Assembly: GCA_036274645.1 (NCBI GenBank)
Contig: DASUFH010000054.1
Span: 1 to 16,159, forward strand
DNA from: DASUFH01 sp036274645
GTDB taxonomy: Bacteria > Acidobacteriota > Terriglobia > 20CM-2-55-15
Direction: 5' to 3'
Length of the DNA: 16,159 nucleotides
Part shown: positions 1-7,857 of the stretch, piece by piece
Position numbering within the stretch: the first letter of the stretch is position 1
Layout: the number at the start of each line of letters is the position of its first letter
Program-made: the position numbers and the translations under genes
Notes under the pieces: generated by a model
Database searches by the model: none
What the model was told of the DNA's origin: nothing
Seen by the model: the letters and a program-made list of their open reading frames with translations, nothing else

Positions 1-160
1 TGTCCGCTGTGCGCTGGCTGTTGTCCGATGGTTAATGGACCTGGCGCGCTTACCCAGTGGCTCATTGACCCAGTGACCCATTGACCAATAAGCCATTGGG
101 TCACTGGGCGGTTTAGCCAGGTTCATTACACAGCGGACAACAGCCAGCGCACAGCGGACA
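1..160. repeat. Long imperfect palindromic intergenic element, copy 1
   Basis: Positions 1-27 are the exact reverse complement of 134-160, a perfect 27-bp inverted repeat. Pairing continues inward: 28-45 matches the reverse complement of 116-133 at 14 of 18 positions, around the core GGACCTGGC / GCCAGGTTC. Near 53-68 and 92-107 the CCCAGTG.../...CACTGGG segments also pair. The whole stretch could therefore fold into one long hairpin. The right arm also holds a 14-bp direct repeat, ACAGCGGACAACAG, at 130-143 and 151-164. The centre consists of degenerate CCCAGTGACCCATTG phrases. A related element lies at 12416-12539; 110-140 matches 12495-12525 at 28 of 31 positions. Because the left arm starts at base 1, the element may extend beyond the window. 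It lies downstream of the urea operon's last gene. Confidence 0.9.
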
Positions 161-172
161 ACAGGGGAACGC

Positions 173-193
173 AAAGAAGGACGTCCCCGCCGG
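173..193 (+). repeat. 21-bp direct repeat, copy 1 (3' side of urea operon)
   Basis: This 21-bp stretch contains the 13-mer ACGTCCCCGCCGG. It matches 10301-10321 at 19 of 21 positions in the same orientation. The copies lie just outside the two ends of the ten-gene urea operon. This copy lies between the palindromic element and the stop codon of the thioredoxin-like gene. Function is unknown; it may belong to a dispersed repeat family. Confidence 0.6.
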
Positions 194-231
194 ATTCCAA
201 TTATTGACAAGGAAGAAGGGGAGGTGCGCCG

Positions 232-816
232 CTAGAACGATCGCGGAGCGAAATACTCCGGCTCGTTGCCGGGCTTCCATTTGATATTGCACCCCATGCT
301 CGCCCGTTGGTCCGCCGAAGGACTCCGGCCTCCCAGTACGGCGTCGGCGGCCGCGCGCAGATCCGCGCCGGTCACCGGCACGTTGTTGCGCGGACGGCTG
401 CCGTCAAACTGCCCACGATAGGCGAGATTCCCGTCATGATCAAAAAGGAAGAAATCAGGCGTGCAGGCGGCACGGTACAACCTGGCGACGGACTGATCCC
501 GGTCGAGCAGATACGGAAAGACGTAGCCGGCGTCCTCCGCCTCCTGCTTCATGCCCTCCGGTCCGTCCATGGGATATTGGTCGATGTCGTTGGAATTGAT
601 CCCGACGATCGCGAGGCCCTTTGCCTGATATTCCCGGGTCATCCGGGCCAGCGCGCGGCGGATATGACGCACAAACGGGCAGTGGGGGCAAAGGAAGATG
701 ACGAGAATGCCGGGCGCCTGAACGCCCGCCGAATCAAACGGCGTGCCATTGAAATCGGGCAGCTCGAAATGCGGGAACGGAGTTCCCAGCTCCAGCATTG
801 TCGATGACGTGTCCAT
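232..816 (-). CDS. Thioredoxin-fold redox protein (AhpC/TSA-like), last gene of the urea operon
   Basis: A 194-residue protein of the thioredoxin/peroxiredoxin superfamily. A CPHC redox motif lies at residues 43-46 after a hydrophobic strand (GILVIFL). A likely cis-proline loop (CTPDFFLFD) follows about 100 residues later. The C-terminal GCNIKWKPGNEP is a signature I recall from a family of cytosolic 'thioredoxin family' proteins of about 190 residues. No signal peptide is visible, so it is probably cytosolic. I chose the ATG at 816 (MDTSSTMLEL) because GGGAG lies just upstream and it begins 10 bp after the ureC stop. An in-frame extension to 909 would run into ureC and has no family resemblance. 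Substrate is unknown; a thiol-disulfide oxidoreductase or peroxide-reducing role is inferred. Its position implies co-transcription with urease. Confidence 0.88.
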   Translation of the reverse strand: MDTSSTMLELGTPFPHFELPDFNGTPFDSAGVQAPGILVIFLCPHCPFVRHIRRALARMTREYQAKGLAIVGINSNDIDQYPMDGPEGMKQEAEDAGYVFPYLLDRDQSVARLYRAACTPDFFLFDHDGNLAYRGQFDGSRPRNNVPVTGADLRAAADAVLGGRSPSADQRASMGCNIKWKPGNEPEYFAPRSF

Positions 817-826
817 GAGGGCTCCC

Positions 827-2533
827 TCAGAACAGGAAATACCGCTGCGCCAACGGTAATACTTCGGCCGGCTCGCACGCGAGCAACTCACCGTCAGCCC
901 GCACTTCATAGGTATCGGGATTCACGTCTATGCGCGGCGTGGCGTCGTTCAGTTTCAGGTCCTTCTTCTGGACTGCCCGACATCCCCTGACGGCCATCAG
1001 CGGGCGCTCGAGGCCGTGAAGGTTCTCACTGGTCAGTCCCGCCTGGGACACAAAGTGAAACGCCGTATGGTTGGGCGCAAGTCCGTAAGATCCGAACATC
1101 GGCCGATAAATCACCGGCTGCGGCGTTGGAATGGACGCGTTGCCGTCTCCCATCACCGAACCGGCGATCAGGCCACCCTTGACGATGATTTCCGGTTTCA
1201 CGCCGAAAAACGCCGGCTTCCACAACGCGAGATCGGCCAGCTTTCCGACTTCGACGGAGCCGACCGTGTGCGCAATGCCGTGCGCAATCGCCGGATTAAT
1301 CGTGTACTTGGCCACGTAGCGCTTGACGCGGAAATTGTCATTTTCCGCCCCATCCGCCGGCAGCTTGCCGCGCTGGCGCTTCATCTTGTCGGCCGTCTGC
1401 CAGGTGCGGCAGATCACTTCACCGATACGGCCCATGGCCTGCGAGTCCGACGACATCATGCTGATCGCGCCCATGTCGTGCAGAATGTCTTCCGCGCCGA
1501 TGGTCTCGGCGCGAATGCGGGAGTCGGCAAACGCGACGTCCTCCGGAATCGAGGGCGACAGGTGATGGCACACCATCAACATGTCGACGTGCTCGTCCAT
1601 GGTATTGCGCGTGAACGGCATGGTCGGATTGGTCGATGACGGCAGCACGTTGGGAAGCCCGCACACCTTGATGATGTCCGGAGCGTGGCCTCCGCCCGCT
1701 CCCTCCGTATGATACGTGTGGATGGTCCGTCCCTTGAACGCGGCGATCGAGTCTTCAACGAAGCCGGATTCATTCAGCGTATCCGTGTGGATCGCCACCT
1801 GGACGTCGAACTCATCCGCCACACTCAGGCATTGATCGATCGCGGCGGGGGTGGTGCCCCAGTCCTCATGCAGTTTCAGGCCCAGCGCTCCCGCCTGAAC
1901 CTGTTCGCGCAGCGAATCGGGAAGCGACGAATTCCCCTTGCCGAGGAAACCGAAGTTGAGCGGAAAACCTTCCGCCGCTTCATACATCCGGCGGATGTTC
2001 CACGCGCCCGGCGTGCAGGTCGTGGCGTTGGTCCCGGTGGCCGGACCGGTTCCGCCTCCGATCAGCGTCGTCACACCGGAATAGAACGCTTCAGGAATCT
2101 GGTTCGGCGAAATGAAGTGGATGTGCGTGTCGATGCCGCCCGCCGTCAGAATGCGGCCCTCACCCGCGAGGATTTCCGTGGAAGCGCCGATTTCCATGCC
2201 CGGCGTGACCCCGTCCATGATGCCCGGATTGCCGGACTTGCCGATCGCCGAAATCCGGCCGTCGCGAATCGCGACGTCGGCTTTGTAGATACCGGTGTAG
2301 TCGACGATCAACGCGTTCGTGATCACAAGGTCCGGCGCGCCGCCCGCGCGGGTCGCTTCCGGCGACTGGCCCATGCCGTCGCGAATGACTTTACCGCCGC
2401 CGAATTGCGCTTCGTCGCCGTATACGGCCGCGTCGGATTCGACCTCGATAATCAGATTCGTGTCGCCCAGCCGGACACGATCGCCCGTCGTGGGACCATA
2501 GTGGCCCGCGTAAGCGCGTCTGGATATTTTCAT
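827..2533 (-). CDS. ureC: Urease subunit alpha (catalytic, nickel-binding)
   Basis: Catalytic subunit of cytosolic urease, which hydrolyses urea to ammonia and carbamate. At 568 residues it is the usual length. All active-site residues are visible: nickel ligands H137 and H139 (DTHIH), the lysine to be carbamylated K220 (GLKLHEDWG), H249 (VAIHTDT), H275 (TYHTEGAGGGH) and D363 (SSDSQAMGR). The mobile-flap residues C322 and H323 (MVCHHLSP) and substrate-binding H222 are also present. Numbering runs three ahead of the Klebsiella enzyme. The ATG at 2533 overlaps the ureB stop in an ATGA, so the subunits are translationally coupled. Activity needs nickel insertion by UreD/E/F/G, none of which is encoded in this window. 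Identification is very secure. Confidence 0.99.
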   Translation of the reverse strand: MKISRRAYAGHYGPTTGDRVRLGDTNLIIEVESDAAVYGDEAQFGGGKVIRDGMGQSPEATRAGGAPDLVITNALIVDYTGIYKADVAIRDGRISAIGKSGNPGIMDGVTPGMEIGASTEILAGEGRILTAGGIDTHIHFISPNQIPEAFYSGVTTLIGGGTGPATGTNATTCTPGAWNIRRMYEAAEGFPLNFGFLGKGNSSLPDSLREQVQAGALGLKLHEDWGTTPAAIDQCLSVADEFDVQVAIHTDTLNESGFVEDSIAAFKGRTIHTYHTEGAGGGHAPDIIKVCGLPNVLPSSTNPTMPFTRNTMDEHVDMLMVCHHLSPSIPEDVAFADSRIRAETIGAEDILHDMGAISMMSSDSQAMGRIGEVICRTWQTADKMKRQRGKLPADGAENDNFRVKRYVAKYTINPAIAHGIAHTVGSVEVGKLADLALWKPAFFGVKPEIIVKGGLIAGSVMGDGNASIPTPQPVIYRPMFGSYGLAPNHTAFHFVSQAGLTSENLHGLERPLMAVRGCRAVQKKDLKLNDATPRIDVNPDTYEVRADGELLACEPAEVLPLAQRYFLF

Positions 2534-2838
2534 TTCAGCATCCCATTCACGAGGCCATTGATACCGAACACCCTGCGGCTCCCGCCCAACGCCACCACTT
2601 CCACTTCCCTGGCGTCGCCAGGCTCAAACCGTACGGCGTTTCCCGCCGGTACATTCAGGCGCATGCCATAAGCGGCGGCCCGGTCGAAATCGAGCGCGCG
2701 ATTCACTTCGAAGAGATGGCAATGGGATCCCACCTGAATGGGCCGGTCGCCCCGGTTCGTCACGACGAGGCGAGCGGTGGCGCGGCCGGCGTTGGCCTCA
2801 ACGGGCTCTGAACGGAGAAAATATTCGCCGGGTATCAT
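2530..2838 (-). CDS. ureB: Urease subunit beta
   Basis: A 102-residue structural subunit of urease, the usual length for a separate UreB. It starts with the family's MIPGEYFL and contains SHCHLFEVNRALDFDR, then AAYGMRLNVPAG, a variant of the conserved SHYHFFEVNRAL region (tyrosine to cysteine). It ends with GGSRRVFGINGLVNG. A strong ribosome binding site, GGGAGGT, lies about 8 bases before the ATG at 2838. The gene starts 19 bp after ureA and overlaps ureC by 4 bp. In the holoenzyme UreA, UreB and UreC form trimers of trimers. UreB contributes no nickel ligands. Confidence 0.98.
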   Translation of the reverse strand: MIPGEYFLRSEPVEANAGRATARLVVTNRGDRPIQVGSHCHLFEVNRALDFDRAAAYGMRLNVPAGNAVRFEPGDAREVEVVALGGSRRVFGINGLVNGMLK

Positions 2839-2857
2839 GAAGACCTCCCAATTTGAT

Positions 2858-3160
2858 CTAGCGGATGGGCTGGTGCACCGTCACCAGCTTGGTGGCGTCG
2901 GGAAACGTTCCTTCGACCTGGATTTCTTCGATCATTTCGGCCACGCCTTCCATGACGTCTTCCACCGTCAGAATCTTCGCGCCGAGGCTCATCAATTCCG
3001 CAACCGTCTTCCCGTTACGGATCTCCTCGAGCAGCTCCGACGTGATCAACGCGAGCGCTTCCGGATAATTCAGTTTCAGGCCACGCGCTTTGCGCCGGCG
3101 CGCCACGTCGCCGGCGGTAAAGATCATCAGTTTTTCGATCTCGCGCGGAGTCAAATGCAT
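2858..3160 (-). CDS. ureA: Urease subunit gamma
   Basis: A 100-residue urease gamma subunit of standard length, with hallmark motifs MHLTPREIEKL, ARRRKARGLKLNYPEA and LMSLGAKILTVEDVM, and the C-terminal VEGTFPDATKLVTVHQPI. A strong ribosome binding site (AGGAGGGG on the minus strand, plus-strand 3167-3174) precedes the ATG at 3160. That is the clearest Shine-Dalgarno in the operon and may raise urease synthesis relative to the transporter. The gene lies 34 bp after urtE. UreA and UreB are separate here, not fused as in Helicobacter. Confidence 0.98.
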   Translation of the reverse strand: MHLTPREIEKLMIFTAGDVARRRKARGLKLNYPEALALITSELLEEIRNGKTVAELMSLGAKILTVEDVMEGVAEMIEEIQVEGTFPDATKLVTVHQPIR

Positions 3161-3194
3161 GAAGGCCCCTCCTGACTAATCGAAGCTGTTCAGC

Positions 3195-3887
3195 CTACAC
3201 GCTCAGGTGCCGATGAACAAGATGGGCGGACAGATCGGAAGTGATTCCTTCGGCGACAACCCTCCGGCGATCCATCAGGTAGAACCGATCGCCGATTTCC
3301 TTGACGAAGTCGAGGTACTGCTCGACCATGACGATCGTCAGCCCCCGTTCGACCACCAGCCGCTTCAGAACCTCGCCAATCTGCTGGATCACGTTCGGCT
3401 GAATTCCTTCCGTGGGCTCATCGAGCAGAAGAATCCGGGGTTCGGCAACCAGCGCGCGGGCGATCGCCAGCTGTTGCTGCTGACCGCCGGAAAGGTCGCC
3501 TCCCATCCTCCTGGACATGGTCTTGAGAATGGGGAACAACTCGTAAACCTCGTCGGGAATTTTGGCCTTCCGGCCTGCGCTGGCCAATCCAACCCGCAGG
3601 TTCTCCTCGACGGTGAGTCGGGCAAAAATTCTGCGTCCCTGAGGCACCAGGCCGAAGCCGGCCGCGGCGTGTTTATCCGCAGGCAGGTCCGTCACATCGC
3701 GGTCTTCCATGAATACCGCGCCGATGGTGGGACGAAGCAGGCCCATGATGTTCATCAGCAGCGTGGTCTTGCCGACACCGTTGCGGCCGAGAATGCAGGT
3801 AATACGACTGGCCGGGGCAACCATCGTAATGTCGTCCAGGGCCTGGATGGCCCCATATGAAAAGGACAGGTTCTGTACAGAAAGCAT
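3195..3887 (-). CDS. urtE: Urea ABC transporter ATP-binding protein UrtE
   Basis: A 230-residue ABC ATPase of the LivF/UrtE type, one of two ATPases energising urea import. Walker A is GRNGVGKTT (residues 34-42), the signature is LSGGQQQQLAIARAL, and Walker B is ILLLDEPTEGIQPNV. The phrase DEPTEGIQP is a UrtE hallmark. The H-loop position reads MVEQY, with glutamine in place of histidine, as is common in LivF/UrtE proteins, so I do not read it as a defect. The ATG at 3887 lies 3 bp after the urtD stop. It is a peripheral inner-membrane protein that docks on UrtB/UrtC together with UrtD. Confidence 0.97.
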   Translation of the reverse strand: MLSVQNLSFSYGAIQALDDITMVAPASRITCILGRNGVGKTTLLMNIMGLLRPTIGAVFMEDRDVTDLPADKHAAAGFGLVPQGRRIFARLTVEENLRVGLASAGRKAKIPDEVYELFPILKTMSRRMGGDLSGGQQQQLAIARALVAEPRILLLDEPTEGIQPNVIQQIGEVLKRLVVERGLTIVMVEQYLDFVKEIGDRFYLMDRRRVVAEGITSDLSAHLVHRHLSV

Positions 3888-3890
3888 GGT

Positions 3891-4634
3891 TTAACGTCCC
3901 AGATAGGCTTCGATGACGCGGGGATCGGCCTGCACCTCGGACATCGGGCCTTCCGCCAGGATCTTCCCCTCGTTCAACACCGTTATCTTCGCTTCGAGCT
4001 GCCGGACGAAATCCATGTCATGTTCGATCACGATGATCGTGTGCTGTCCGGCCAGGCGGCGGATCAGCCTGGCCATGGCAGCCGTCTCCTCGTCGCTCAG
4101 TCCGGCCGCCGGCTCATCGATGAGCAGCAGTTTCGGCATCGAAACCAGCAGCGTGCCGATCTCGAGCGACTGCCGCTGTCCGTGGCTGAGGTACTGCGCC
4201 TGAACATCCACCACTTCATCCAGCCCGACCTCCGCAACCACCTCGGCCGCTTTCTTCCGCGCTTCCGGCGCCGGGCCCCGCAGCATTCCTCCGAGCGCGC
4301 TTTTTGAGGGCGCTCCCGCCAGTTCGAGATTCTCGCGAACGGTCAGGCTGCCGAAGACCGCCGGGTTCTGAAATTTGCGGCCGACGCCACGCCGCGCGAT
4401 CTCATAGTCGCGAAACCGGCTGATGTCGGCGCCGTCGAAGTGGATACGTCCGGAATTGAGGCGCGTCTTACCGCTGATGGCGTCGCAAAGCGTGGTCTTC
4501 CCCGCCCCGTTTGGCCCGATCACGACCCGCACCTCGTTTCGGTCAACGCTGAAACGATCGATGTCGAGCGCCTTGAAACCGTCAAAAACAACGGTGGCGT
4601 TTTCCACCACGAGAATGTCTGCAGCCGCGCTCAC
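3891..4634 (-). CDS. urtD: Urea ABC transporter ATP-binding protein UrtD
   Basis: A 247-residue ABC ATPase of the LivG/UrtD type. Walker A is GPNGAGKTT (residues 40-48). GRKFQNPAVFGSLTVRENLELA is the Q-loop region characteristic of UrtD. The signature is LSHGQRQSLEIG, as usual for this branch in place of LSGGQ. Walker B is LLLIDEPAAGLSD, and the H-loop histidine is present (VIEHDMDFV). Translation probably begins at a GTG (4634-4632) that overlaps the urtC stop in a GTGA. The protein pairs with UrtE to drive import through UrtB/UrtC. Confidence 0.97.
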   Translation of the reverse strand: MSAAADILVVENATVVFDGFKALDIDRFSVDRNEVRVVIGPNGAGKTTLCDAISGKTRLNSGRIHFDGADISRFRDYEIARRGVGRKFQNPAVFGSLTVRENLELAGAPSKSALGGMLRGPAPEARKKAAEVVAEVGLDEVVDVQAQYLSHGQRQSLEIGTLLVSMPKLLLIDEPAAGLSDEETAAMARLIRRLAGQHTIIVIEHDMDFVRQLEAKITVLNEGKILAEGPMSEVQADPRVIEAYLGR

Positions 4635-6163
4635 TTTACCGCCCCGGCCAGAGCGGACCGTCCCGCCCGGTTCTTCAGACGCTCCAACACGCCGCTTTCC
4701 CCGACGGCGTAAACGATGATCGAGAGCAGCACCAGAAGGTATTTGAGATAGGAAAAAGATCCCGGCATCAGACCGAACGCTTCACTGAAGATGAACCAGG
4801 CGAGAGCCAGCAGTGGAACCGCGGCTCGAGCCGCGCGTTTTCCCGCGCACAACACCACGACGACCGCGAACGGAATCAAATAGCGAACATGAACTCCCGC
4901 CACCACGGCCGTCGGGAGGATTCTGGCAAACCATCCCAGTTTGTCGGCAATCAGGAAAAGCTCGACGAACCCAAGAGCCACGACGGCCCGCCCCATGCCG
5001 AAGCCGCGCTGACGTTCATCTTCCAGGCGGCTCCACAGTTCACCCGCTCCGCCCGGATACGCCAATGCCGTGAGGAAGAGGCCACCCTGAATGAAGGGCC
5101 ACGCCTGGGGCAGATCGGAAGTCAGCGATGAGTACGTAAACATCGCCACGAGCGCGCCCATGATCGCGCCCCAGAGAGTTCCGCGGCCGCCGACCGCAAC
5201 CCAGATCACCATCCAGATGGAAACCTCGACGCGCATGTCGTGAGGAGCAATGATGCCCGTCTGCGGAACGTACAGCATCCCTCCAATTGCCGCAACCAGC
5301 GCGGCCGCCACAAAGGCCAGCGCTTTGTAGAGGTCTGCGCGGTAGCCGAGGAAAAAGAGGCGGGGCTCATTGTCGCGGATGGCGACCAGCACGCGTCCAA
5401 AACGCGAGCGGACAACCCGGCGACACAGCCAGAAAACGCCGACCAGCGCCACGGACGTCAGCAGATACAGGCCGAGAATCCAGTTCGGCCGCGTCGTCAG
5501 AGGCTTGTAGAAATTCGTCAGACCGTTGGTGCCGCCCAGAAGCATCTCGTTGCGGGAGAACGCCAGGAATGCGCCCCAGGCCAGCGCCTGCGTGATGATG
5601 GAGAAATAGACGCCCCGGACCCGGTTACGAAAAATGAAGAAACCGATCAGACCGGCGAGCAGCGCCGGCACAGCCAGCCCGACAAACAACGCGATGGGAA
5701 AGGAACCGAGGGGCCGCCACCAGACCGGCAGCGAATCGACGTTGTTAAAGAAGAAGAACTGCGGGATGTTGTGATATTCCGGCCGGACATCTCCTCCGCC
5801 TGAGGGCAGGCTGAGAAACATCGCCATGGCGTATCCGCCCAGACAGAAGAACAGCGCATGGCACAGCGAAAGAACGCCGGCATATCCCCAGATCAGGTCG
5901 ATGCCCAGCGCCGCGATCGCGTAGCACAGGTAGCGGCCGAGGCGGTTCAGGTCGTGCGCCTCCATGAGAGGCGTTCCCGTGTACTGCCCGATGAGGCTGA
6001 GCGCCGGGACCACAACGAACAGGATCACCAGCAGGCCGAGAATGGTCCGGCGGCGGAATTTCGTAATCTCCGGATCCGCCCCGAGCGGAGAACGAGGCGT
6101 AACGGGTTGCAAGCGGGGCACCGCCCTTGCGGGAGCCGCCCCCGCGCCAGTCTCTTTCGCCAT
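4631..6163 (-). CDS. urtC: Urea ABC transporter permease UrtC with C-terminal membrane extension
   Basis: A 510-residue inner-membrane permease of the LivM/UrtC family. The core spans about residues 35-372, with several hydrophobic helices. It includes GYAGVLSLCHALFFCLGGYA (about 93-112), RGVYFSIITQALAWG, GGTNGLTNF and WVAVGGRGTLWGAIMGA, all UrtC-like. I chose the ATG at 6163 (MAKETGAG), 2 bp after the urtB stop. The longer open frame to 6604 runs through urtB and encodes an arginine-rich sequence without family character. After the core comes a C-terminal extension of about 135 residues. It has roughly four further hydrophobic segments (about 390-407, 415-439, 445-462, 471-487) and a basic tail. 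UrtC proteins I know of are about 350-400 residues, so this part is unusual; its role is unknown. Confidence 0.96.
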   Translation of the reverse strand: MAKETGAGAAPARAVPRLQPVTPRSPLGADPEITKFRRRTILGLLVILFVVVPALSLIGQYTGTPLMEAHDLNRLGRYLCYAIAALGIDLIWGYAGVLSLCHALFFCLGGYAMAMFLSLPSGGGDVRPEYHNIPQFFFFNNVDSLPVWWRPLGSFPIALFVGLAVPALLAGLIGFFIFRNRVRGVYFSIITQALAWGAFLAFSRNEMLLGGTNGLTNFYKPLTTRPNWILGLYLLTSVALVGVFWLCRRVVRSRFGRVLVAIRDNEPRLFFLGYRADLYKALAFVAAALVAAIGGMLYVPQTGIIAPHDMRVEVSIWMVIWVAVGGRGTLWGAIMGALVAMFTYSSLTSDLPQAWPFIQGGLFLTALAYPGGAGELWSRLEDERQRGFGMGRAVVALGFVELFLIADKLGWFARILPTAVVAGVHVRYLIPFAVVVVLCAGKRAARAAVPLLALAWFIFSEAFGLMPGSFSYLKYLLVLLSIIVYAVGESGVLERLKNRAGRSALAGAVK

Positions 6164-6165
6164 GA

Positions 6166-7857
6166 TCAGTCTTCCGCGGCGCGGCCGCGATGCGGAAAGA
6201 GCCCCGACGGCCTCCGCTGGAGAAACACAATGATCAATCCCAGGACCGCCAGCTTTCCGTAGATCGCGCCCAGCCATGGCTCCACGTACTGGGTGAGGAA
6301 CCCGAGCGACATGCCGGCCGTGATCGCGCCGATCAGCTTGCCGACGCCGCCAACGACCACCACCATGAAGCTGTCGACGATGTACCCCTGTCCGATGTTG
6401 GGGTTCAGCTTGTCGAAAAGCGGAACGGTCGCGCCGGCCAGACCGGCCAGCCCCGTGCCAAATCCAAACGTCATGCCATCCATCCAGCGCGTCGGCACGC
6501 CCAGCGCGGCGGCGATCGGGCGGTCCTGTGTTGTGGCGCGGAGCAGTAATCCGAAGCGGGTGCCCTGAACGAGGTAATAGACCACAGCCACGCAAACGCC
6601 GCAAAACGCGATGATGAACAGACGATTCAGCGGAAACACCAGATCCGGCGCCACTTCCCAGCCCCCCTGAAACCAGTTGGGCGGCGTCAGAGACGTCGTG
6701 TCGCCAAACAACAGACGCGCGGTCTGAATCAGCACCAGGCTGATGCCCCAGGTCGCCAGCAGGGTCTCAATCGTCCGTCCGTAGAGATGACGGATGATCG
6801 TGGCTTCACATATCCAGCCCACGAGGCCGCTGACCAGAAACGCTAGAGGCAGCGCCAGTATGTAGTAGTAGTCAAACCAGGCGGCCGGCACATGCAACTT
6901 GAAGAATTCCGCGACCACGTAGGTCGTGTACGCGCCGACCATCATGAATTCCCCGTGCGCCAGATTGATGACGCGCATCAGGCCGAAGATGATCGACAGC
7001 CCGAGCGCCAGCAGCACCAGAATGCTTCCCAACGACAGGCCGGAGAAGGTGTATTTGAGTATTCGAACTTTGAGCTGATAACTGTCGATGCGGGCGATCG
7101 CGCTCTCAATCGCGGTGGTCAGAGGCGTATCATTGGAGCTCTTAGCCTCGTCCAGAACCTTCCGCAGATCGTCCAGCCCCCCGGAAGTGCCGAGTTCTCC
7201 CAGCGTTCGCGCGGCATTCAGGCGGACGTCCCCGGCGCCATGGGTCAACTCGATCCGGGCGATCGACTCGCGCAGCGTACTGGTCAAAGCGGACCCCGGA
7301 TTGTTCTCAAGCGCGGCCTTCAGGTCGTCCAGCATATCGGCGTCGCCGCGATTGGCGGCGTCGGCGATTGCTTCACGCCGGATGTCGGGATCGGGATGAT
7401 AGAGAGACAAAATGGAAATCAGCCGCGCCAGATTCTGCTCATCGGCATCTTCCGACTTCAGCATGCTCGAGCCCAGGCTGTCGGCATAGGCCGGAGCTCC
7501 GGCGGCGTCGGTAAGGGGATTCAGGGTCCATGCGTCGACAAGGGGAAAGACCTTGCTGCCGTTGATCTCGACGCGAGACCGGTAAATGACGAGAGTACCG
7601 TCGGAACGGCGTTCCAGCAGACCGTTACGAAAGGCTTCAAGAGCGGGAACAAGCGCGCCGCTTTTCGACTTCAGCAGGAAATCGAAGGCGGCGGCGCGCT
7701 CTTCAGGAGCAGAGCCGGTGAGTTGCTCGAATGCCCGCCGCGCTTCTCCGGAAACCGGCTGCGCTTCCTGCCGGAAGGCCCACGCGGGGCCTCCCAGCAG
7801 AAAAGCAACCATTCCCGTCGCGGCGGCTATCCGCCACAACCACGCGGCATTCATCAC
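6166..7857 (-). CDS. urtB: Urea ABC transporter permease UrtB with N-terminal extracytoplasmic domain
   Basis: A 563-residue permease of the LivH/UrtB family. It begins with a signal-like helix (about 6-27, likely cleavage after AWA). A soluble, helix-rich domain follows to about 260, with HEAT-like pairs such as DIRREAIADAANRGDADML and VRLNAARTLGELG. The membrane permease runs from about 268 to 555, with FGLMRVINLAHGEFMMVGAY at 291-310 and DSFMVVVVGGVGKLIGAI near the end. Long UrtB proteins with such an N-terminal domain are known in proteobacteria. Translation may start at a GTG (7857-7855, GTGA overlap with urtA) or the ATG directly after it (7854-7852, TGATG overlap). It forms the transmembrane channel with UrtC. 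Confidence 0.97.
   Translation of the reverse strand: MMNAAWLWRIAAATGMVAFLLGGPAWAFRQEAQPVSGEARRAFEQLTGSAPEERAAAFDFLLKSKSGALVPALEAFRNGLLERRSDGTLVIYRSRVEINGSKVFPLVDAWTLNPLTDAAGAPAYADSLGSSMLKSEDADEQNLARLISILSLYHPDPDIRREAIADAANRGDADMLDDLKAALENNPGSALTSTLRESIARIELTHGAGDVRLNAARTLGELGTSGGLDDLRKVLDEAKSSNDTPLTTAIESAIARIDSYQLKVRILKYTFSGLSLGSILVLLALGLSIIFGLMRVINLAHGEFMMVGAYTTYVVAEFFKLHVPAAWFDYYYILALPLAFLVSGLVGWICEATIIRHLYGRTIETLLATWGISLVLIQTARLLFGDTTSLTPPNWFQGGWEVAPDLVFPLNRLFIIAFCGVCVAVVYYLVQGTRFGLLLRATTQDRPIAAALGVPTRWMDGMTFGFGTGLAGLAGATVPLFDKLNPNIGQGYIVDSFMVVVVGGVGKLIGAITAGMSLGFLTQYVEPWLGAIYGKLAVLGLIIVFLQRRPSGLFPHRGRAAED

Noticed and set aside
817..909. N-terminal extension of the thioredoxin-like protein
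   Set aside because: It overlaps the end of ureC, whereas the inner ATG has a GGGAG ribosome binding site and a proper family start.
1016..2671. Long plus-strand open frames opposite ureC, including one of 328 codons
   Set aside because: They lie antisense to an unmistakable ureC, give arginine-rich sequences without any family character, and reflect high G+C third positions of the true gene.
3195..3887. Glutamine in place of the H-loop histidine of UrtE as a defect
   Set aside because: A glutamine here (VEQY) is normal for LivF/UrtE-type ATPases.
6164..6604. N-terminal extension of urtC by 147 codons
   Set aside because: It lies within urtB in another frame and is Arg/Gly/His-rich; the MAKETG start 2 bp after the urtB stop is far better.
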